Source: a virus. Taken from it: a DNA stretch of 64,000 bases. Positions 1 to 9,416 of the stretch are shown here, piece by piece. The stretch is taken from the IMG/VR virus record IMGVR_UViG_3300025769_000077, positions 1 to 64,000 of that record. One strand, 5' to 3'. Position 1 is the first letter of the stretch. Each line of letters opens with the position of its first letter. The position numbers were made by a program, and so were the translations under genes. Below the pieces are notes generated by a model. That model did not search any database. It was not told the DNA's origin and was given only the letters and a program-made list of their open reading frames with translations.

Positions 1-39
1 CCACCAAGTGCTATCTAGTATTTTTGCGTATTTAGTCAT
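1..39 (-). CDS. 5' end of a virion gene running off the left edge
   Basis: An ATG at 39-37 on the minus strand opens a frame that stays open to base 1 and reads MTKYAKILDSTWW. It overlaps the end of the LamG fibre gene by 8 nt, the same tight overlap used throughout this late block, so it is probably the next late gene. Thirteen codons are too few to name a product. Confidence 0.55.
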   Translation of the reverse strand, partial: MTKYAKILDSTWW

Positions 40-3000
40 TATCTGTGTATTTTAGAGATTTTGTTCTTTCTTTACTACGTGGTGTGGTTAAGGTGTTATC
101 AAATATATCTAAACCGTTGTATGGGTGTTGAGGTAAAATTTTATCATCTATAACTAATACATCAGGTAAGCCAGAAATTGTACCATCATTCGTATTGCCT
201 GTAATATCCGTAAATGGTGTAGCTCCATAACCTAAATATTCTGCTTCATTGATTAAATCGCCAGTTAAATCTATTTTAACATTACGGAAAGCTCCTTGAT
301 GTTTGATTGATGCACTATAAAAACCTAGATTAATACCTGTAACAAAAGTACTCCATACAGATAAGTCAACTCCTGTATATTTAACATTAACCCATCTTCC
401 TTTATTTAAGGCATTATAAAATTCTCCCCTATTCGCAGGTGTTGTAAGTATTCCATCTATATATAAATTAGTGTAGCCATTACCTATATTAGTATTAGTA
501 CTACCTTGAGTAGCAATGCCAATAAAGTTATAACCTCCACCACTACCAACACCTCCCAGCAAACAAGTTGAAGTACCATCTAACCATACGTCAAATTCAA
601 TTATTCCACCACTAAAATCTGTTCTAGTAAATGGTATTTGTACTTTTGATGAATTATTATTCCAATACGCATATTCTCTAGGGTCAATATAAACCCCATC
701 AACAAAACAATTAAACACATCTTGCTCTCCTTGATTAAGTGTTATATCTGCTGTTGTAATTGAACCATGATTGTCTCCTACAACATCTTGAACTAAGAAT
801 GAGTTGTTGCCTGCGTATTGCCACCAATGGGTTATAACATCGTTTTTATAATACTTTATGTAGGCTATCGTTGCATCAATAGGGTCTCCTAACGTACCCC
901 CTTTATTACCAATAGTATCCAAATATGCAAAGGCGTTTGCTGTATTATTAGAAGGTAACCCATTAGATTCAAATAAGATATTGCCTTGTAAATCTTGTAT
1001 AGCTAAATAAATATTAGTAACTTGTGGTGCTGAGGATACACTCTCAACTGTCCATTCCCATATAGCAATAAATGGTTCTGTTCTACTAGCTAATCCTAAT
1101 CCACAATCTACTTGATAAATACTACTTCCATTATGCCAAGCTATTACATCACCGAATTGAAATCCAAAAGCTCTGTTCGCCGATAGGCTATTTCCCATAA
1201 TCATACGAGATGAATTATAGTCTATAATAAGTGCTTCAAATCTATTGGTTTGCCCGCCTACATTTCCGTAGTCGTTTCTAACATCAATAGGAGTAAACAT
1301 TGCATAATCCCCATTATTTGTGTCAAATGCAGGAAACCCTTTATCGCTATGATTGTAACTGATAGGAATTAATAGTCTATCTTTTACTACATTTCCGTTA
1401 GCATCTGTTGTATCTCTGTAAAGTTCTTCGTTTGATTCTAAAGCTGTGTCTAGCGTTCTAAAGACTGGGCTTGTGAGTTTTATATCAGATGGTAGGTAAA
1501 CTCCGCTAGGGTTAGTAAGGGTATTAGCGAATATGTCTAAACCGTTGTTGAGTAGGTTGGCAGGAATAACAATCTTTTCTAACCCTACAGGTGTTAGGTT
1601 ATCAGTACCCTGTGTATCCTCCCATGTGTCATTTATACCCGAAGGTGAAATCCAATGTCCTGTTAAGTTACCGCTTGATGTGTAGTCACCAATGTTACTC
1701 GCAAAAGAGTGTTTCAACCCTGCTGTATGTAAAGCAATTAATTCTGACTCTGTAAGTAATGAGTTAAACTTAGCTGCTTGGTATATACTTCCATCTAGCT
1801 CTCTATCAGTATATATAAACCCACTACCTAGTTTAAATGTATTGGTATTGGTTATAGAGTTTCCGTCTTGAGCTGAAATGTCTTTACCAGTGGATGAATG
1901 AACTGTACCATTAGGGGTAACGATTTTAGCAGTTAAATTACCACTTCTATCAAAAGTAGTAGCAGCTAACACCCATTGACCTAGATAGTCATTGTCTAAG
2001 TCCACACCCGTGTCATTATCTGTAGGGTATCTAGTTCCATTGTATACCATTTCACCACGTAATGCTCCGTTGGTTAGATACATGAAGTACCCATATTGAT
2101 TACCAGCTCCTATTGAACCCTTACCTATTATAACTTGGTCGTCTCCAATACTAGATTCAGCACTGTCTCTAATTACTCTTACCCACGATAAGAGTGTAAA
2201 ATCTCCTGTTGTTTCGTCTTGAATGGTATTATTAGCAGCAGCAACTTGCCCACCATCTCTAAAATAGAGAGATTCACTATATCCATCTTTCAATCTACTG
2301 CTGTAAACATCTTGAGTGCCTTGATTAGCGGTTATATTACTTGTGGTTATAGTAGCATGGTTCTTATTAGCTGTTCTATCCCAAATAATAAGAGAGTTGT
2401 TACCTAAGTATTCCCAATGATTGGTTAATACATCATCAACATAAAATTTAATCCAAGGGATATTACCTGTTATGAATCTAGTAGGTGTGGTTGTGTTACT
2501 AGCAAACATCATATTGATGATTGTACCACCACATAACTCTCCTGAAGAAGTGTCTGAAGCTAGTTCATTACCGTCTAAGTCGTAAATGTAAGCTTCAATA
2601 TCAAATGCCGTAATTGATGAACTAGTTCCTGTGAAGTTATGGAGTTTATATTTAACCCTAAAGTTAGATACATCTGATAAGTCAAGAGTAGTATCCACCT
2701 GATATGGTGTATCATTTAATCTTACATACCAACTGTTTGAGTTTAATCCAATTATAAAGTTATCACTAGCTTGGTTTCCAAGAATTGTCCCCGTAGACGC
2801 ATTAGTATAATTAAGTTGTAGCCACTCTATAATATACTCTTCTTCGGCTAAGAACTCATATTGAGACATAGTAGCGTAATCAGTAGAAGTTCCTTTATAA
2901 GCAGGTTCTTGATAAGGAGTTAAAGGAAAGTCTTTTCTGCCTGTGTGGGTTAAAGGTCTGTTAAATATTACATCTGTCACTCCATTACTAGGGCTGTACT

Positions 3001-4468
3001 GCTTTTTCCAAAAATCTTCAATATCGTCAACTGTAATAGCAAGATTAGTTCCTTCATTATTAGTTAGTGTAGTTCCGCTACCATCACTAAACGGAATATC
3101 TGCTATAAGACTAGGTAAAGTTTCTTGTGCCAAAGCAGCATTAACATTTGCAGTACTATATTCACCTAATTGAAATTGTGTAACTGACACTTGTCCTTCC
3201 GTAAATGAAAAAGTGTTAGTTGCATACCCACCAAATGATGTTAATTTACTTGTACTAGTCCAATCTATCTCACTGAAGGTAAGTGTTGGATTTCCACTAA
3301 CTCCATTTAAGGAATAGTTAAGGTCTGTGCCATTCTTGTAAATAACCACATGATTCCATTTCTTAGATTGAAGCACCGTTCCTATTGGTATAGTTTCAGT
3401 TCCACCCCCAATTTTTCTAAACACTATAACTAAACTATTACTTGTATTGGTTTGAATAAAATACCCTGACTGTCCTAAAGTTGCTCTGGTTTGTGCTTGA
3501 ATACCACATATACCCTGCGTAACTCCATCACTGCCATCTTTTCTAAAATAAAAACACAGAACAAAGTCGTCAATTTCTAAATCTGAAACATCAGCAGACG
3601 CGACATTATTTGCATTTTGATTAAAATAACCATAATCTACATCACTAAACCCAACAACATCACCGCTATTAGGCAACAATGGAGCATCTTCTTGTTCTAC
3701 TCTTACTGCATTAATGTTTGATGTGGTTATTGTTCCTTCTGTTCCATCACTAGCATATACAGTTAAACCTGCACCTTCTTCAAAGAGATACTCTGTAGTA
3801 GGAGTTATTTGAACATCAGCATTTTTATAAATAGCTAGTTGTTCTTCTGCTGTAAGAGCATCACCTAAGAATTGTTTTACATTCTTCCAATAGCAATCTG
3901 CTATACCATAACTATCATTTGCCAATCTTAAATTTTGACCATTAGTGCATGGCACATAATCTACACCTGTATTACCTGTTGCTATTTGAACACCATCTCT
4001 AAATACAGTTACATCTCTTAATCCTGTACCACTAAAAGTTATACCATATAGATGCCATTCGTCTAATACTCGCCAGTCTGAGCCAAAATTTATTGAACCC
4101 CCTGCTTGAAATCCAAAATAAACATTACCACCTGCTGGTGAGTACATGTAGTATCCTTCTGAAGGTGCTATACTCGGATTTCTCTTTTGAACTATATAAT
4201 GGTTGTGAGAAACACTATTAAACTTAGCCCAAAATAGTAAAGTGTACCCTGTAGATATTCCTGCTTCTGTTAGAGTTATTTCATCTGTACCGCCTTGATT
4301 AGTTTTAAGACATCTCTTCCACAAATAAGGTCTGTCTGCTTGTCTTGGAATATCTTGTTCAGGTATTAAGGTAGTAGTATTTTCTTCAATTGCTTGTTTA
4401 TTAACTAAATATCTTAAATAACCATTTCTGTTCCATGCAAATTGTCCTCCTTGTCCTTTAAGTAACAT
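32..4468 (-). CDS. large LamG-repeat tail fibre / adhesin
   Basis: This 1478-residue protein is the largest in the window and closes the fibre cluster. It is a chain of concanavalin-A/LamG-like beta-sandwich modules. Typical strand motifs occur near residues 73-215 (GYTLLFWAKF, then WHLYGITFSG), 298-450 (CFYFRKDG, then KWNHVVIYKNGT), 755-925 (TLLSWVRV, then WVLAATTFDRSG) and 1285-1420 (IIEFDVWLDG). Less typical sandwiches lie between them. Linker phrases recur: ITTSNIN near 245, ITTSNITANQGTQDV near 706, ITTADITLNQGEQDV near 1237, and NGLDIF-NTLT near 978 and 1450. Such modules in a phage usually bind surface glycans, so this is probably a receptor-binding fibre or adhesin. The ATG overlaps the stop of the upstream fibre gene, so translation is probably coupled. 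No enzyme domain was recognised. Confidence 0.75.
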   Translation of the reverse strand: MLLKGQGGQFAWNRNGYLRYLVNKQAIEENTTTLIPEQDIPRQADRPYLWKRCLKTNQGGTDEITLTEAGISTGYTLLFWAKFNSVSHNHYIVQKRNPSIAPSEGYYMYSPAGGNVYFGFQAGGSINFGSDWRVLDEWHLYGITFSGTGLRDVTVFRDGVQIATGNTGVDYVPCTNGQNLRLANDSYGIADCYWKNVKQFLGDALTAEEQLAIYKNADVQITPTTEYLFEEGAGLTVYASDGTEGTITTSNINAVRVEQEDAPLLPNSGDVVGFSDVDYGYFNQNANNVASADVSDLEIDDFVLCFYFRKDGSDGVTQGICGIQAQTRATLGQSGYFIQTNTSNSLVIVFRKIGGGTETIPIGTVLQSKKWNHVVIYKNGTDLNYSLNGVSGNPTLTFSEIDWTSTSKLTSFGGYATNTFSFTEGQVSVTQFQLGEYSTANVNAALAQETLPSLIADIPFSDGSGTTLTNNEGTNLAITVDDIEDFWKKQYSPSNGVTDVIFNRPLTHTGRKDFPLTPYQEPAYKGTSTDYATMSQYEFLAEEEYIIEWLQLNYTNASTGTILGNQASDNFIIGLNSNSWYVRLNDTPYQVDTTLDLSDVSNFRVKYKLHNFTGTSSSITAFDIEAYIYDLDGNELASDTSSGELCGGTIINMMFASNTTTPTRFITGNIPWIKFYVDDVLTNHWEYLGNNSLIIWDRTANKNHATITTSNITANQGTQDVYSSRLKDGYSESLYFRDGGQVAAANNTIQDETTGDFTLLSWVRVIRDSAESSIGDDQVIIGKGSIGAGNQYGYFMYLTNGALRGEMVYNGTRYPTDNDTGVDLDNDYLGQWVLAATTFDRSGNLTAKIVTPNGTVHSSTGKDISAQDGNSITNTNTFKLGSGFIYTDRELDGSIYQAAKFNSLLTESELIALHTAGLKHSFASNIGDYTSSGNLTGHWISPSGINDTWEDTQGTDNLTPVGLEKIVIPANLLNNGLDIFANTLTNPSGVYLPSDIKLTSPVFRTLDTALESNEELYRDTTDANGNVVKDRLLIPISYNHSDKGFPAFDTNNGDYAMFTPIDVRNDYGNVGGQTNRFEALIIDYNSSRMIMGNSLSANRAFGFQFGDVIAWHNGSSIYQVDCGLGLASRTEPFIAIWEWTVESVSSAPQVTNIYLAIQDLQGNILFESNGLPSNNTANAFAYLDTIGNKGGTLGDPIDATIAYIKYYKNDVITHWWQYAGNNSFLVQDVVGDNHGSITTADITLNQGEQDVFNCFVDGVYIDPREYAYWNNNSSKVQIPFTRTDFSGGIIEFDVWLDGTSTCLLGGVGSGGGYNFIGIATQGSTNTNIGNGYTNLYIDGILTTPANRGEFYNALNKGRWVNVKYTGVDLSVWSTFVTGINLGFYSASIKHQGAFRNVKIDLTGDLINEAEYLGYGATPFTDITGNTNDGTISGLPDVLVIDDKILPQHPYNGLDIFDNTLTTPRSKERTKSLKYTDND

Positions 4469-5004
4469 TAGAATTCTATTACGTTAATTCTCCATGTAGT
4501 TCCGTTGTACCAAGCTACTACTGAATACGAAGTAGTTTCTGTTCCTGAACCTGGTAGTACAACACCATTGTTAGTACTATTAATCCAGTCTGATTGTATC
4601 TTAGGTGTTCCTACACCTGAGAATATTAACTCATGATTTTGTTCTCCTGATGCAACATCTACATCAATAAATAACTGAGAACCATTTACAGCATTAGATA
4701 CTGTAACTGTTCTATTAGCTGTTAAAGAACTAAAATGAAAGTTTTTAGTATAACCAAAATTAGTAAAATCATGAGATGTGTTGGTATCAAGTATTTCTTC
4801 AAACTCTTGATTCCATTTTAGATTAACTTGTTCAATTGTATAAGTAGAATAAACAAGGGATGTCCAAGCAGTTGAACCATCCCCTATTTTTATCTTACCA
4901 GTGTCAGACTCATGACCCATTTCTCCTGTCTTAAGAGTAGGGTCTTCTGAAGTCCAATTAACTGCAGTATCTGTTCTAATTATTAATTGTCTAGTTAAAC
5001 TCAT
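4468..5004 (-). CDS. short tail-fibre protein with Mtd-type N-terminus
   Basis: A 178-residue protein. Its first 50 residues carry the pattern R-x-DTA-x-NW, then P-x-L-x-x-GE-x-G, then TGK-x-KIGDGSTAW. This pattern is common at the N-termini of phage fibre and tropism-determinant proteins (Mtd/hyaluronidase-repeat type) and usually serves as an attachment module. The rest is Ser/Thr/Asn-rich beta structure ending in a W-x-NGTTWR-like strand. It overlaps both neighbours by one base, so it is translated as part of a coupled fibre operon. It is probably a fibre subunit or adaptor next to the LamG adhesin. Confidence 0.65.
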   Translation of the reverse strand: MSLTRQLIIRTDTAVNWTSEDPTLKTGEMGHESDTGKIKIGDGSTAWTSLVYSTYTIEQVNLKWNQEFEEILDTNTSHDFTNFGYTKNFHFSSLTANRTVTVSNAVNGSQLFIDVDVASGEQNHELIFSGVGTPKIQSDWINSTNNGVVLPGSGTETTSYSVVAWYNGTTWRINVIEF

Positions 5005-6503
5005 TATGGTATTGGTACTCCGTTAGCATCAAAGTTTGTAGAAGCTGAACCTCCGGATATACCTGTGTTTAGGGTTAATGATGAAAATGAAGCTTGAATA
5101 CGAGCATCTATTTCTTCTGCAGATAATGTTTTTTCTGGATAATCAGGAGTTGATCCTGCTGCATTACCAATAGTGTCGTCTATATTTCCATTACCGGTGT
5201 CAGTGGTTCCTAACTTTAAGTAATCAGTAGTAGAGTCTAAAGTATGGATACCTCCAGTATCATTGTCTGTTATCTTTCTATATACATCAGTTACTGCTAC
5301 AATTAAGTCTACTGTACAATCTTCTCCACCATTTTTAATAAAAGTAGTTTGTCCTGTAACACCTGAAAATGTATCACTTGGATTATATGTTACAGAATTG
5401 TATTCTATTGTATCAGTACCTTGAACAAGGTATAATTCATTTTCAAGAATAGTACTTACTGCTGCAGATTTAACTCTATTGTAAGAGTTATAAATAATTT
5501 GACCTGCTTTAAATCTACTTACTCCGTCATATTCATCAGTCATATGACCTCTTGCAATAGATTGAACATCAGTAGTAAACTGACCTGAGTCAGAATCTGC
5601 ATATAATGGTGTAGTAGGTTCTGTTTGATAAGCCGGTGTAATTAATACGAAAGCTGAACCATTCCAAGCTATAAATGCAGTATTTACAATTGGAGCAGTT
5701 CTTCCATCGATTGAATCAATAGTTTTATTAGCTTTAGGTACAGCAGTACCTCCTGCATCTGCAGTACCGTTTACGGTAACTTGAATTTCTGCTACAAGAA
5801 CTTCGTGTACAGAAGAACCTGCATCTGTTACTGTATCATTAGCTGCAATAGCTGCTTTAATAGCTGCTGAGTTAGTAGCCCAATCATCTACAACAACACC
5901 AATATCGATTAAATCTTGTTCTACAAGTGCAGAAGCATCTGCTCCATTAGCACTATCCATTGATATAATTAGAGCAAGTTTTGTGTTTGCTAAAGCTATT
6001 GCAGTTGGATTGTAACAGTTTTCTACTAAATATAAATCTCCTACAGAAGCATTAGATCTAAGAGTAGCATCTAACAAGTCAGGGTTATCACCTACTTGAT
6101 AAGATTCTAGTCTCATATCTACTGTATCTTTAATAGTAGTAGTACTAGTGTTTACAGACAAATCTAACCAATCGTTTATATTAGAAGTTTCTCCGGAAGC
6201 AATAGATCCACCTTGTCCGTTAGGAAGGACTTTCATGTATTGCTTAATCACAAGTTCTGATACATCAAAAGATGTACTTGCAATTGCGTTAGAATTACTA
6301 TCTTGTGTTAAACCACTTGAGTTAAGTACAGTTACTACCATACCTATATATGTCTTAGGTAAACTCCTAAGAGCTTCAAGATCTGCTACAACTGTTCTTG
6401 CATCAGAAGGTTTCTCTGTATCATGGTTAAATATGATAGGTACTGCTTCTGATTGAGAGCTTTGTAGAAAATCGTATTCTATTCCTTTAATTATAGTTGC
6501 CAT
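5004..6503 (-). CDS. fibre-cluster structural protein
   Basis: A 499-residue protein with no family I can name. The N-terminus (MATIIKGIEYDFL) leads into a long mixed region rich in Thr, Ser, Asn and Asp, with several YNSYNRV- and VNTAFIAWNGSAF-like strands typical of phage fibre or baseplate proteins. There are no signal peptide, membrane segment or enzyme motifs. It shares stop/start bases with both flanking fibre genes, which supports a role in the same tail-tip or fibre assembly. Confidence 0.55.
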   Translation of the reverse strand: MATIIKGIEYDFLQSSQSEAVPIIFNHDTEKPSDARTVVADLEALRSLPKTYIGMVVTVLNSSGLTQDSNSNAIASTSFDVSELVIKQYMKVLPNGQGGSIASGETSNINDWLDLSVNTSTTTIKDTVDMRLESYQVGDNPDLLDATLRSNASVGDLYLVENCYNPTAIALANTKLALIISMDSANGADASALVEQDLIDIGVVVDDWATNSAAIKAAIAANDTVTDAGSSVHEVLVAEIQVTVNGTADAGGTAVPKANKTIDSIDGRTAPIVNTAFIAWNGSAFVLITPAYQTEPTTPLYADSDSGQFTTDVQSIARGHMTDEYDGVSRFKAGQIIYNSYNRVKSAAVSTILENELYLVQGTDTIEYNSVTYNPSDTFSGVTGQTTFIKNGGEDCTVDLIVAVTDVYRKITDNDTGGIHTLDSTTDYLKLGTTDTGNGNIDDTIGNAAGSTPDYPEKTLSAEEIDARIQASFSSLTLNTGISGGSASTNFDANGVPIP

Positions 6504-7555
6504 TAGAAAAATATTTTATATGATGTGTTAGCTGTAACTGTTGATTTACCTATGATAAAACCATATTCTACACTGTTAATGATAGCTCTATCTGAGCTTA
6601 CATTGTACTGGTCAAAAGCAGAAGTAAATCCACCTTTTGAATATCCGTTATAAGCAAGACCTAAACCTGTTATAGCATTTTTAAATGAACCGGTAATAGG
6701 AAACGCTAATCCCCAATAAAAAGGAGTAGCTGCAGAGTTAACTGTATATATCTTATCTCCTTTGTATCTTACTTCTTTAGAACCATTTGCTACTATATCA
6801 GTACCTCTGTCAGTTTCTGATTTAGCTAAGAACGTAGCTCTATCTGCTTGAGTTATTGTAAATACATAGTGAGGATGTACAAAGTCTACATTTTTAGTAT
6901 TAGTTGTAGTTTCTACACTATCTGTTACTTCTCCTCTAAAACTATGTCTGTAGTAATCATTACTAAGAGTTACACCATTTGCGTTATACGTAATACTTTG
7001 TACTGGAGTAACTACAGGTGAAAAAGGTGCAACAGAAGCAACTGTAATATCAGCTGCTGTGTTTACATTTAGTATCTTAGATTGAGTAATAGGATCCCTT
7101 CCTGCAGTTGCTGTAAGAGTAGCAATTATATTTTGTGTAGTTCCTACTTCAACAGGATTACTTACATTTAAAGATAATGATGCTCCTGGAGGAGAATAAG
7201 GATACCATAACTCCATTACAGCTTCCCATAATGTAGCAAATGTAGGAGAATTACCTACAGATGTTAAGTTAGTTATACCTGCGTACCTACCTTTACCGGT
7301 AAGATCTACTCCATTTTTTCTTGGACCAATTCCAAATGAAGGACCTATTGGAGGTAGTTGGTGAGCATAGGTAGCACCATCTCCTATAACGAGATATCTA
7401 TTAACCCTAGTATCATTAGCGTCAGGAGAGTAACCAAATTCATCTGTTGTGATTGTTATGATAGCTGGTTCTCCATCACTAAGAACTGTATTGTTTGAAG
7501 AATAGTTACCTTTAGTATCTTTCCTTAAAACTATTTGTCTTATTTGATTTGCCAT
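6503..7555 (-). CDS. fibre protein with Mtd-like N-terminus
   Basis: A 350-residue protein opening with a variant of the attachment pattern in the 178-residue fibre gene: R-K-DTKGNYSSNN, then LSDGEPAI, then IGDGATYAH (residues 10-65). A proline-rich hinge (PYSPPGASL) near residue 115 leads to an Ig-like stretch and a C-terminal beta domain that may be the tip. The upstream bases hold TAATTTTG 4 nt from the ATG, so this gene seems to have its own promoter and a very short leader. Confidence 0.6.
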   Translation of the reverse strand: MANQIRQIVLRKDTKGNYSSNNTVLSDGEPAIITITTDEFGYSPDANDTRVNRYLVIGDGATYAHQLPPIGPSFGIGPRKNGVDLTGKGRYAGITNLTSVGNSPTFATLWEAVMELWYPYSPPGASLSLNVSNPVEVGTTQNIIATLTATAGRDPITQSKILNVNTAADITVASVAPFSPVVTPVQSITYNANGVTLSNDYYRHSFRGEVTDSVETTTNTKNVDFVHPHYVFTITQADRATFLAKSETDRGTDIVANGSKEVRYKGDKIYTVNSAATPFYWGLAFPITGSFKNAITGLGLAYNGYSKGGFTSAFDQYNVSSDRAIINSVEYGFIIGKSTVTANTSYKIFF

Positions 7556-7559
7556 ATTA

Positions 7560-7567
7560 CAAAATTA
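7560..7567 (-). promoter_or_regulatory. -7 element TAATTTTG, near-leaderless promoter
   Basis: On the minus strand TAATTTTG is followed by TAAT and then the ATG of the 350-residue fibre gene. It matches the Bacteroidota -7 consensus TAnnTTTG, and the distance to the ATG equals that at 9357, 17231 and 23913. A transcript starting 4-7 nt after TTTG would have almost no leader. Confidence 0.5.
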
Positions 7568-7568
7568 A

Positions 7569-8804
7569 TTAAAATGTGGTAGATGCACCACCACCAATTA
7601 TACGATTTACTTTTAAATTCTTTATTATACCATTTTTAACTGTAAGTATTTCATCTTCACCTATAGTTAAAATCTTTACATTACCATTCTCATCAGCTAC
7701 TTTTACCTGATTAGGACCATTAAATGTAGCATCATTTTGAGATGAAAGTACAGATTGTATAAGAGCTGTTATTTGAGATGTAGTCAGATGTATGTCTGAA
7801 TTATCTAAATGCGCTCTTAAATTAGCAGCAGTAACTTCATTAACTGTTCCTTGTGCTAACTTAATATCTGTGTTTTGTTCATGATCAGAACCAGTACCGG
7901 TTCCACATGATACTTCTGGATAACCTCCGTTATACACATCATCAGTAGGTGTACTTACACTTAGTTCTGATGTATATTCTTTATCTTTATATTCTTCTAT
8001 AGAATCGATTACTTTCTGTAATTCTACAGTAGTTAAGTAGTTTAGTTGAGTTAGAATAGTATCAGCACTTGTTAGTACATTTAAGTTTTGTGTACTATTT
8101 GTAGCTGTAATGTTCTCTACTATATTAGAATATACGTATACATTTGAACCTCTTACTATAGAGTTTTCTATTTGTAAACCTAAGTTATAAACTCTTTGTT
8201 CATTTGTAAATTCTAAATCCCCTGTTACCGGATTAGAAGAATAAAACTTTAATGTATAGTTTCCATATTCATTATCAGAGTACGTATTAGCAACAATTGT
8301 ATAGGTTCCAGCACTTAATGTAGTTTCAATTAAAGAATCTCTATCTCCACCATCGTCATCACTTGAATCTATTTCTGTATTAGATGCATTTAATAAATGT
8401 AGATAAGCATCTACGTTTTCTGATGTGTCTAAGAAAATAGAAACAGAAGACTCTTCTGCAATTGTAAAAGTATATCTATTAGAAGCAGGTACTCCTGGTA
8501 TATCATTTCTACCTGCAGTGTTATTAAATGATCCTGATGTTATATCTGTATAGAAGTTAGTTGAACCTACAGTTATAATATCAGACTTAGAACATGTTAC
8601 TTTATGAAGTGTTTTAGGTTCTACTTTATAAGGAGTGTAATTAGAAAGTATTCTTTTACATCCTTTTAATACATTGAGATTACGTTTTAATTGAAGTTGA
8701 CGTTTAGTACCATAAGATAAAGAGTTAACAAGGTCAGTTGTTATCTCTTTTATATAGCTATTACAGTTTGTAATAGCTGTATTTATGTCACTTTGGTATA
8801 GCAT
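7569..8804 (-). CDS. virion protein with pre-peptidase C-terminal (PPC) domain
   Basis: A 411-residue protein. Residues 1-55 are helical (tail or neck attachment type). Residues 108-190 form a PPC-type beta sandwich: RYTFTIAEESSVSIFLD, then AYLHLLNASNTEIDSSDDDGG, then LSAGTYTIVANTY. PPC domains normally sit on secreted bacterial proteases and adhesins and often bind polysaccharide or calcium, and the DDDGGD loop would suit calcium. The C-terminus (residues 280-411) has a coiled segment and a VADENGNVKIL-like repeat end. The gene overlaps its upstream neighbour by one base. Probably a surface fibre or head/neck decoration protein. Confidence 0.6.
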   Translation of the reverse strand: MLYQSDINTAITNCNSYIKEITTDLVNSLSYGTKRQLQLKRNLNVLKGCKRILSNYTPYKVEPKTLHKVTCSKSDIITVGSTNFYTDITSGSFNNTAGRNDIPGVPASNRYTFTIAEESSVSIFLDTSENVDAYLHLLNASNTEIDSSDDDGGDRDSLIETTLSAGTYTIVANTYSDNEYGNYTLKFYSSNPVTGDLEFTNEQRVYNLGLQIENSIVRGSNVYVYSNIVENITATNSTQNLNVLTSADTILTQLNYLTTVELQKVIDSIEEYKDKEYTSELSVSTPTDDVYNGGYPEVSCGTGTGSDHEQNTDIKLAQGTVNEVTAANLRAHLDNSDIHLTTSQITALIQSVLSSQNDATFNGPNQVKVADENGNVKILTIGEDEILTVKNGIIKNLKVNRIIGGGASTTF

Positions 8805-9352
8805 TATTCAAATTCAATTATTCTTTGTAATTTAGCTATAATAGCTGATGTATTATTTTGATCACCTAATGCAGCTAATGATTCTAAACCTTGCCATAAT
8901 CCTTCTGCTACGTTACAATCATCTACCCAATGAGCTAAGTCAAAAGAGTTTATCTTATCTTCTATTTTAGCAAACATTTTATCAATACCTTCTCTAATAG
9001 AAGGAGCTATAACATAATAACTATATGCAGAGAAATAAGTAAGAGTAGATGTTTCTACTTTATATCTTACCTTATAAACATCTTGGTTACCGGTTAATAC
9101 TAAAGGTGTATGATTAAATTCACCATTGTAATAAGAAGGATAAGCTGAAGGAAATGAGTTAGTCAAGTCAACTATTGTAAGAGTTCCTTGAGAGTCTATC
9201 ATTTCAATAGAAGCTTTTGTAACATCTGTCAGTTCATCATTAGGTGAACCATATCCTCCTGTGTTACTAGAAGAATAAACACCGGTTTTATCCGATATGA
9301 CATATGTTTTATCTTGTTTTACTTCTAATGTAAATTTAGGTATTAGTGCCAT
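8804..9352 (-). CDS. conserved phage structural protein, possibly a connector
   Basis: A 182-residue protein read from the ATG at 9352. The frame extends another 10 codons upstream, but those codons run through a promoter and a terminator hairpin, so 9352 is the better start. Residues 1-115 are beta-rich; residues 120-182 are helical (REGIDKMFAKIEDK, then LESLAALGDQNNTSAIIAKLQ). No enzyme motif. Its place between the abundant 418-residue virion protein and the fibres suggests a tail or neck component. It is the first gene after a terminator, so it has its own promoter. Confidence 0.6.
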   Translation of the reverse strand: MALIPKFTLEVKQDKTYVISDKTGVYSSSNTGGYGSPNDELTDVTKASIEMIDSQGTLTIVDLTNSFPSAYPSYYNGEFNHTPLVLTGNQDVYKVRYKVETSTLTYFSAYSYYVIAPSIREGIDKMFAKIEDKINSFDLAHWVDDCNVAEGLWQGLESLAALGDQNNTSAIIAKLQRIIEFE

Positions 9353-9356
9353 AGTA

Positions 9357-9364
9357 CAAATATA
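9357..9364 (-). promoter_or_regulatory. -7 element TATATTTG, near-leaderless promoter
   Basis: Minus-strand TATATTTG followed by TACT and ATG. It lies between a strong terminator (9369-9395) and the start of the 182-residue gene, so it is needed to transcribe the distal fibre genes. It matches the TAnnTTTG class exactly. Confidence 0.65.
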
Positions 9365-9368
9365 AAAC

Positions 9369-9395
9369 AAAAAAGGGAGCAATAGCTCCCCTTTT
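9369..9395 (-). terminator. intrinsic terminator after the abundant virion gene
   Basis: GGGAGC-aata-GCTCCC (9375-9390) forms a 6-bp GC-rich stem. On the minus strand it is followed by six T (9369-9374). The plus-strand side is also T-rich, so it may work both ways. It lies just after the 418-residue gene. Confidence 0.8.
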
Positions 9396-9416
9396 TATTT
9401 TTGTTTAATGTTTACA

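Noticed and set aside
2219-3173. Plus-strand frames of 62 and 76 codons inside the LamG fibre gene
   Set aside because: Antisense shadows of a well-supported 1478-codon gene.
9353-9382. Ten extra N-terminal codons for the 182-residue structural protein
   Set aside because: They read through a TATATTTG promoter and the terminator stem, so the ATG at 9352 is used.
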